DNA from: Nitrosopumilales archaeon CG15_BIG_FIL_POST_REV_8_21_14_020_37_12 | GTDB taxonomy: Archaea; Thermoproteota; Nitrososphaeria; Nitrososphaerales; Nitrosopumilaceae | NCBI GenBank assembly: GCA_002781805.1 | Contig: PFFZ01000035.1 | Coordinates: forward strand, 1-8,325 | Direction: 5' to 3' | Length of the DNA: 8,325 bases | In this document: piece after piece, positions 5,094 through 8,325 of the stretch | Layout: every line of letters begins with the position of its first letter | Position numbering within the stretch: position 1 is the first letter of the stretch | Made by a program: the position numbers and the translations under genes | Notes under the pieces: generated by a model | What the model saw: the letters and a program-made list of their open reading frames with translations, nothing else | Told to the model about the DNA's origin: nothing | Database searches by the model: none

Positions 5094-5804
5094 TTACAAG
5101 TGTAGAGAATCTGCAGACAGATCAATTAACATCATCTCAGACGGACTAGATGATTTGACAACAATTGATTGCTCGTCTTGAATCTTTGCAGAATCCTTTG
5201 CATGCAGTTGCATTCCGTTGATCTGTACACTTCCGGAAATGACAAAGAGATATCCCATCCTGTTTTTCTCAAAGTCATGTCTTACCTCAGAGTCATCTAG
5301 TCTGCAAACATAAAAAGAGACATCTTGGTGAATCAGCAGGGAGTCATTTGGTTTTGGAGAGACCACGCAAAGCATCTTGTTTAGCCGCTCTTCTGGTAGG
5401 AATTTTTGTTGCTCCCAAGAGGGCTCCAACCCTTTCTGATTCGGACGAATCCAGACTTGAAGCAGTTTCAGAGGTTTAGTGGTCGAGTGGTTGTATTCAG
5501 AGTGAAATATGCCAGTGCCTGCACTCATCCTTTGTACTTCGCCGGGCTCTATTATTCCGCAGTTCCCAAAATTGTCCTTGTGCTCCAAGGTTCCATCTAC
5601 AACATAGGTTACAATCTCCATATCATGATGCTGATGAAAACCAAACCCCTTTCCGGGTTGGATGATATCATCATTGAATACCCGCATATGCCCAAAATTC
5701 ACTTTATCAGGATGAAAGTGTTCCCCAAAAGAAAAATGATGATAACTTGTCAACCATTCAATATCCGTTTTAAAATTTTCCTGGTTCGTTATGATGTTTA
5801 TCAC
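5094..5804 (-). CDS. pirin family protein (YhhW-like bicupin, possible quercetin 2,3-dioxygenase)
   Basis: This 236-residue bicupin closely resembles E. coli YhhW. The N-terminal cupin carries the full metal site, H57, H59, H101 and E103, in GFGFHQHHDMEIVTY and SAGTGIFHSEYN; HFSF, RVFNDD and GTLEHKDN motifs are also present. YhhW degrades quercetin in vitro, while other pirins act as transcriptional cofactors or redox-sensing regulators, so the natural role is open. The C-terminal cupin (about 140-236) lacks metal ligands, as usual. GTG 5804 is preferred because numbering then matches YhhW, the N-terminus MINIITNQENF aligns with its start, and a TATA-like box sits 25 bases upstream; ATG 5822 and TTG 5855 (which would overlap the TruD stop) are alternatives. 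It follows TruD on the same strand and may be read through or transcribed separately. Confidence 0.92.
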   Translation of the reverse strand: MINIITNQENFKTDIEWLTSYHHFSFGEHFHPDKVNFGHMRVFNDDIIQPGKGFGFHQHHDMEIVTYVVDGTLEHKDNFGNCGIIEPGEVQRMSAGTGIFHSEYNHSTTKPLKLLQVWIRPNQKGLEPSWEQQKFLPEERLNKMLCVVSPKPNDSLLIHQDVSFYVCRLDDSEVRHDFEKNRMGYLFVISGSVQINGMQLHAKDSAKIQDEQSIVVKSSSPSEMMLIDLSADSLHL

Positions 5805-5824
5805 AGTAATGTTTGCATGCATCA

Positions 5825-5833
5825 ACTTAAAAA
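5825..5833 (-). promoter_or_regulatory. TATA-like box between truD and the pirin gene
   Basis: On the minus strand this reads TTTTTAAGT, about 25 bases before the GTG at 5804. It falls between the TruD stop (5852-5854) and the pirin gene, so pirin could have its own leaderless transcript in addition to any read-through from truD. Confidence 0.4.
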
Positions 5834-5851
5834 GATGAGAAAAACATCGAG

Positions 5852-7048
5852 TCAAAATCCGGCAGCGATTGGATCTTCGGGCTTCATTATTTCACGAAGC
5901 AGTATTGTTGCAAAGGAGCCTCTGGACAAGGTAAACTCTACGGTATCATCAGATGCAAGATAGTCAGTGCAATGTATTGCAGCCTGTCTAAAGCCACCTT
6001 CGCTGCTGACTTCCTGCATTTCTTTTATGAAAAAGTCCTTGGGAGACATCTCCTCACTTTCAAGTATTTTGGTGATTTGGAGATGGAATCGTGTTTTTTT
6101 GTAATAAGAATATCCAACAAAAGGCAGTGCAAGTCTCTGGTCCATTCCACGTACAAACTTTCCAATTACTCCAGCGTTATCAAAACACACATCGCCGTCT
6201 ATACACTCAAACAAATTCTCACCGTCAACAAAAGCAGCACTCAGGGAGAGATTGAAGATAAATGACTGGTACGCTTGAATGTAAAACCTCCTCAAGTGCA
6301 ACGGGATTGCACGGATTGCCTTTTGCTCATTGCCATGGTCTATCATCTCTTGCAGGACAATCCTTTCAACATCCATCTGTGGCGGCACCTGATCAAGATA
6401 TCTTGCGTAATTGGATGTGTCTGTCAGTTTTTCTCGAATTGAAGTGTTTTCATCAGAGTCATATGGAGATGTAAATGAAACTATCAAATCCACTGCCTTT
6501 TTGAAATTTTTCTGCAGTATTGCTTTGCCAATTAGATGTGTCACAGGCCTTTTTGAGCCAAATCTCTGATACCCGTAAAAGTTCAGAATTCGGTCATGCT
6601 CGTGAAAGTTTGATAGGCCCTGACTGCAGTCAGAGATTTTTATCTTAAAATGATTGCCAACCATGTCTTTTTTTGACAGCGGTTTTTTTACGTACCCGAT
6701 TTTTTTAAGAGAGTACTTGTCAGATACAAGTTCGTCAACAGAGTTCCCACTGTTGTTTGCGCAAACAAATTGCTCAGTTACAGCCGATGCGTCTTTGAGT
6801 CCGAGGGCTTTTAATCGGATCCCCCTTCGCTTGAAAATATCAGACAACGCATGGCTGGTGTCGATTTTTTTCTTTGTCAGTTTGAATACTGCATAACTAC
6901 CTTGCTCCTTGATTGAATTAAGAGATTTTTCAGAGATTTTTTCATATACCTGAAAGTCTTCTGGGGCAGATCGAATCTTTCCGCCAATACCATCAAAGGA
7001 TGTGCTATAAGTGGTGATTCCTATCTGAGAATCTATCGTTGGAATCAC
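5852..7048 (-). CDS. truD: tRNA pseudouridine synthase D (TruD/Pus7 family)
   Basis: This 398-residue protein is an intact archaeal TruD, which converts uridine to pseudouridine, classically U13 of tRNA (yeast Pus7 also modifies position 35 and other RNAs). Family motifs appear in order: the N-terminal KIRSAPEDFQVYE (24-36), the catalytic loop GLKDASAVTEQ with catalytic D86 (83-93), GNHFKI (131-136), NFYGYQRFG (156-164), and the C-terminal RGSFATILLRE (376-386). The central part (about 190-340) is the TRUD insertion domain expected in the family. The start is GTG 7048, which gives normal archaeal length and a sensible N-terminus. GTGA at 7045-7048 is both the start of this gene and the stop of the upstream propeller gene, implying translational coupling. 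The cytosolic function is unrelated to that neighbour. No defect is seen. Confidence 0.96.
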   Translation of the reverse strand: MIPTIDSQIGITTYSTSFDGIGGKIRSAPEDFQVYEKISEKSLNSIKEQGSYAVFKLTKKKIDTSHALSDIFKRRGIRLKALGLKDASAVTEQFVCANNSGNSVDELVSDKYSLKKIGYVKKPLSKKDMVGNHFKIKISDCSQGLSNFHEHDRILNFYGYQRFGSKRPVTHLIGKAILQKNFKKAVDLIVSFTSPYDSDENTSIREKLTDTSNYARYLDQVPPQMDVERIVLQEMIDHGNEQKAIRAIPLHLRRFYIQAYQSFIFNLSLSAAFVDGENLFECIDGDVCFDNAGVIGKFVRGMDQRLALPFVGYSYYKKTRFHLQITKILESEEMSPKDFFIKEMQEVSSEGGFRQAAIHCTDYLASDDTVEFTLSRGSFATILLREIMKPEDPIAAGF

Positions 7049-8325
7049 GGCTGCACTACAAGTGTAAGATACTTGCTAATGGAGACATCATTGGACTGAG
7101 CACCCAAGAGGATTTTGTAAGTTCCAGGAGGTGCGTCTTCACTTACAGTGATAAGCACATCAATTGTTTTTGGATCAGAGCCTAGCTGGAATTTTTTTAG
7201 AGATGTTGTAGATACGTCCAAAAAGTCACCGGGTTTGGAGAGCACCAACAAGACTGCAGGGTCATCTCCGGAGTGTTTGCTAATGACATAGTTGATGCTC
7301 TTTGATTCGCCGGGACTGGCATGGATTTCACTTGATTCCAGTTCAACACCAAATGGGAGTTCAACAGAGGTATCAACCACGCCGATGTTATTTTCAACCC
7401 ATTCTGTAAACCAAATTTTGTGGCCATCAATTGCAAAATCAAAAACCTGTGCTATTCCACAGTCTTGATCATCCCCACAGTCGCCCCAGAAAGGGTTTCT
7501 TGACGGGACAGAATACTCGACAAGTGATTCTTGTTTTGGATCCATTACAGCAATACTGTTTGAAGTCTGTTCATTGAAGACAAGTCTTCCCATGGAATCA
7601 ACATCAATCCAGTAGGGTCTTGATATCGGGGATTTTATGACACCAGTAGAGTTGCCATACGTTATCAGTTGCGGGTCTGATGTAACATATTGTGTAAACT
7701 GTTCAGTGGTCGGATCAAAACTAAAAATATGAGAGCTGGACGTGTCGGCCAGCCAAACTTTGCCATCACCGGACACAACTGCACCATTGGGGGTAAGGAG
7801 TTCTTGCGGCAATTCAAATATTTCAATAAAGTCAAGCAACGGAAGAGAGTCTTGAGATGATTCTGCAACGGACTTTTCAAATCCAGTATGGTCATACTTT
7901 ACCAGCACACCGCTTCCTTGGAACACCCAATTAGTGTACCAGATGTTATCGTCTGCATCAACTGCAAAGCCTGCAGTAACAGAGTTATCCACAGGAGAAG
8001 GCAGACTAAGGTAGTTCAGGTCAGTTCCAGACAGAGTTGGATCTAAGAAGGTGATTTTGTTTCCGGTAAAATCATTGACAATTATCTGAGAGCCGTGTAC
8101 TTGAAGTCTTTGCGGCAATGAGTTGCCCTCGGAGGGATATGCCACTCGCTGGTATTTTTGGGTGTCAGGGGAGAATTTCCACAGAGAGTCATAAGTCTCA
8201 TCTGTAAACCAGACTGAGCCGTCAGGGGCGTAATCCATGCCCCACATCATAGAACGCTCTCCCTGTGGCCATGAGGGGTTGTCATATTCTGAAAAGGATT
8301 CAGTACGAGGATCAAATTTTGCCAG
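7045..8325 (-). CDS. secreted-type beta-propeller (Vgb/SMP-30/NHL-like) protein, N-terminus missing
   Basis: The gene enters from the right edge; 426 residues are visible and the frame is open to position 8325. At least five blade-like repeats of the virginiamycin B lyase-like propeller type are present, with strands such as VWFTDETYDSLWKFSPD, IWYTNW, VWLADTSSSHIFSFDP, LVFNEQTSNSIAVMDP and IWFTEWVENNIGVVD. An acidic loop, GDCGDDQDCGIAQ, holds two cysteines that could form a disulfide. The last 104 residues form a separate beta-sandwich (from LPFGVELESSEIHASPGES to YLTLVVQP), like Ig/NEW3-type surface domains. No C-terminal membrane anchor is seen; any signal peptide or N-terminal anchor lies outside the window. 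Lyase activity should not be assumed from the Vgb likeness. It probably acts outside the cell in binding or recognition. It is the first visible gene of the minus-strand cluster with truD. Confidence 0.88.
   Translation of the reverse strand: MAKFDPRTESFSEYDNPSWPQGERSMMWGMDYAPDGSVWFTDETYDSLWKFSPDTQKYQRVAYPSEGNSLPQRLQVHGSQIIVNDFTGNKITFLDPTLSGTDLNYLSLPSPVDNSVTAGFAVDADDNIWYTNWVFQGSGVLVKYDHTGFEKSVAESSQDSLPLLDFIEIFELPQELLTPNGAVVSGDGKVWLADTSSSHIFSFDPTTEQFTQYVTSDPQLITYGNSTGVIKSPISRPYWIDVDSMGRLVFNEQTSNSIAVMDPKQESLVEYSVPSRNPFWGDCGDDQDCGIAQVFDFAIDGHKIWFTEWVENNIGVVDTSVELPFGVELESSEIHASPGESKSINYVISKHSGDDPAVLLVLSKPGDFLDVSTTSLKKFQLGSDPKTIDVLITVSEDAPPGTYKILLGAQSNDVSISKYLTLVVQP

Noticed and set aside
4922..5099. 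A plus-strand open frame across the RAM-gene promoter ending in IKQRSISDDVVLEVLQV
   Set aside because: The translation looks protein-like, but no ATG or TTG and no early GTG can start it, and it lies over the RAM gene's 5' end and promoter. Probably chance.
5406..6474. Long plus-strand frames opposite the pirin and truD genes
   Set aside because: The minus strand carries conserved motifs throughout (pirin metal site, TruD catalytic loop), so these are antisense shadows.
1..8325. tRNA, rRNA, CRISPR, insertion sequence, toxin-antitoxin or defence cluster
   Set aside because: I found no T-loop-like GTTCRA pattern in a cloverleaf context, no spaced repeats, no transposase motifs and no terminal inverted repeats by eye. 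A covariance-model search would be needed to exclude small RNAs.

Overview
The window looks like a stretch of chromosome from an ammonia-oxidising-type archaeon of the Nitrososphaerota (Thaumarchaeota), probably near Nitrosopumilus or its relatives. This is an inference. The support is an archaeal-type TruD, a stand-alone Lrp/AsnC ligand-binding (RAM) domain protein, a very basic histone H1-like protein, several tiny lineage-type proteins, AT-leaning DNA with A/T-rich TATA-like boxes about 25 bases before start codons (leaderless transcription), and frequent GTG/TTG starts. I see no tRNA, rRNA, CRISPR array, insertion sequence or attachment site. No stretch over 300 bases lacks a gene; the longest gap is the roughly 170 bases between 1251 and 1422, which holds two divergent promoters.

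Layout, left to right. Positions 1-1251 are all minus strand: the N-terminal part of a DUF255/YyaL thioredoxin-like protein running off the left edge, a small helical protein, a Lys/Arg/Ala-rich H1-like DNA-binding protein, and a small coiled-coil protein. Positions 1422-2919 are plus strand: a zinc-dependent, probably NADP(H)-using alcohol dehydrogenase, a 50-residue Cys-rich miniprotein too short for usual gene finders, and a 77-residue helical protein. Positions 2909-5000 alternate strands with almost no spacers: a degenerate GIY-YIG-like plus zinc-ribbon protein (minus), a one-helix membrane protein with a Cys pair (plus), a six-helix membrane protein (minus), a two-helix membrane protein (plus), and a RAM-domain regulator (minus) whose N-terminus lies in another frame.

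Positions 5094-8325 are a minus-strand cluster: a beta-propeller protein (entering from the right edge), TruD tRNA pseudouridine synthase, overlapping it by four bases, and a YhhW-like pirin that may also have its own promoter inside the TruD/pirin junction. The functions (surface propeller, tRNA modification, cupin oxygenase) do not form an obvious pathway, so the cluster may reflect compaction rather than a shared job.

I do not see a clear new multi-gene system such as a defence island. The best leads are the +1 frameshift in the RAM-domain gene, the H1-like protein with its 24-base internal repeat, the GIY-YIG-like protein lacking nuclease residues, and the 50-residue Cys-rich protein.
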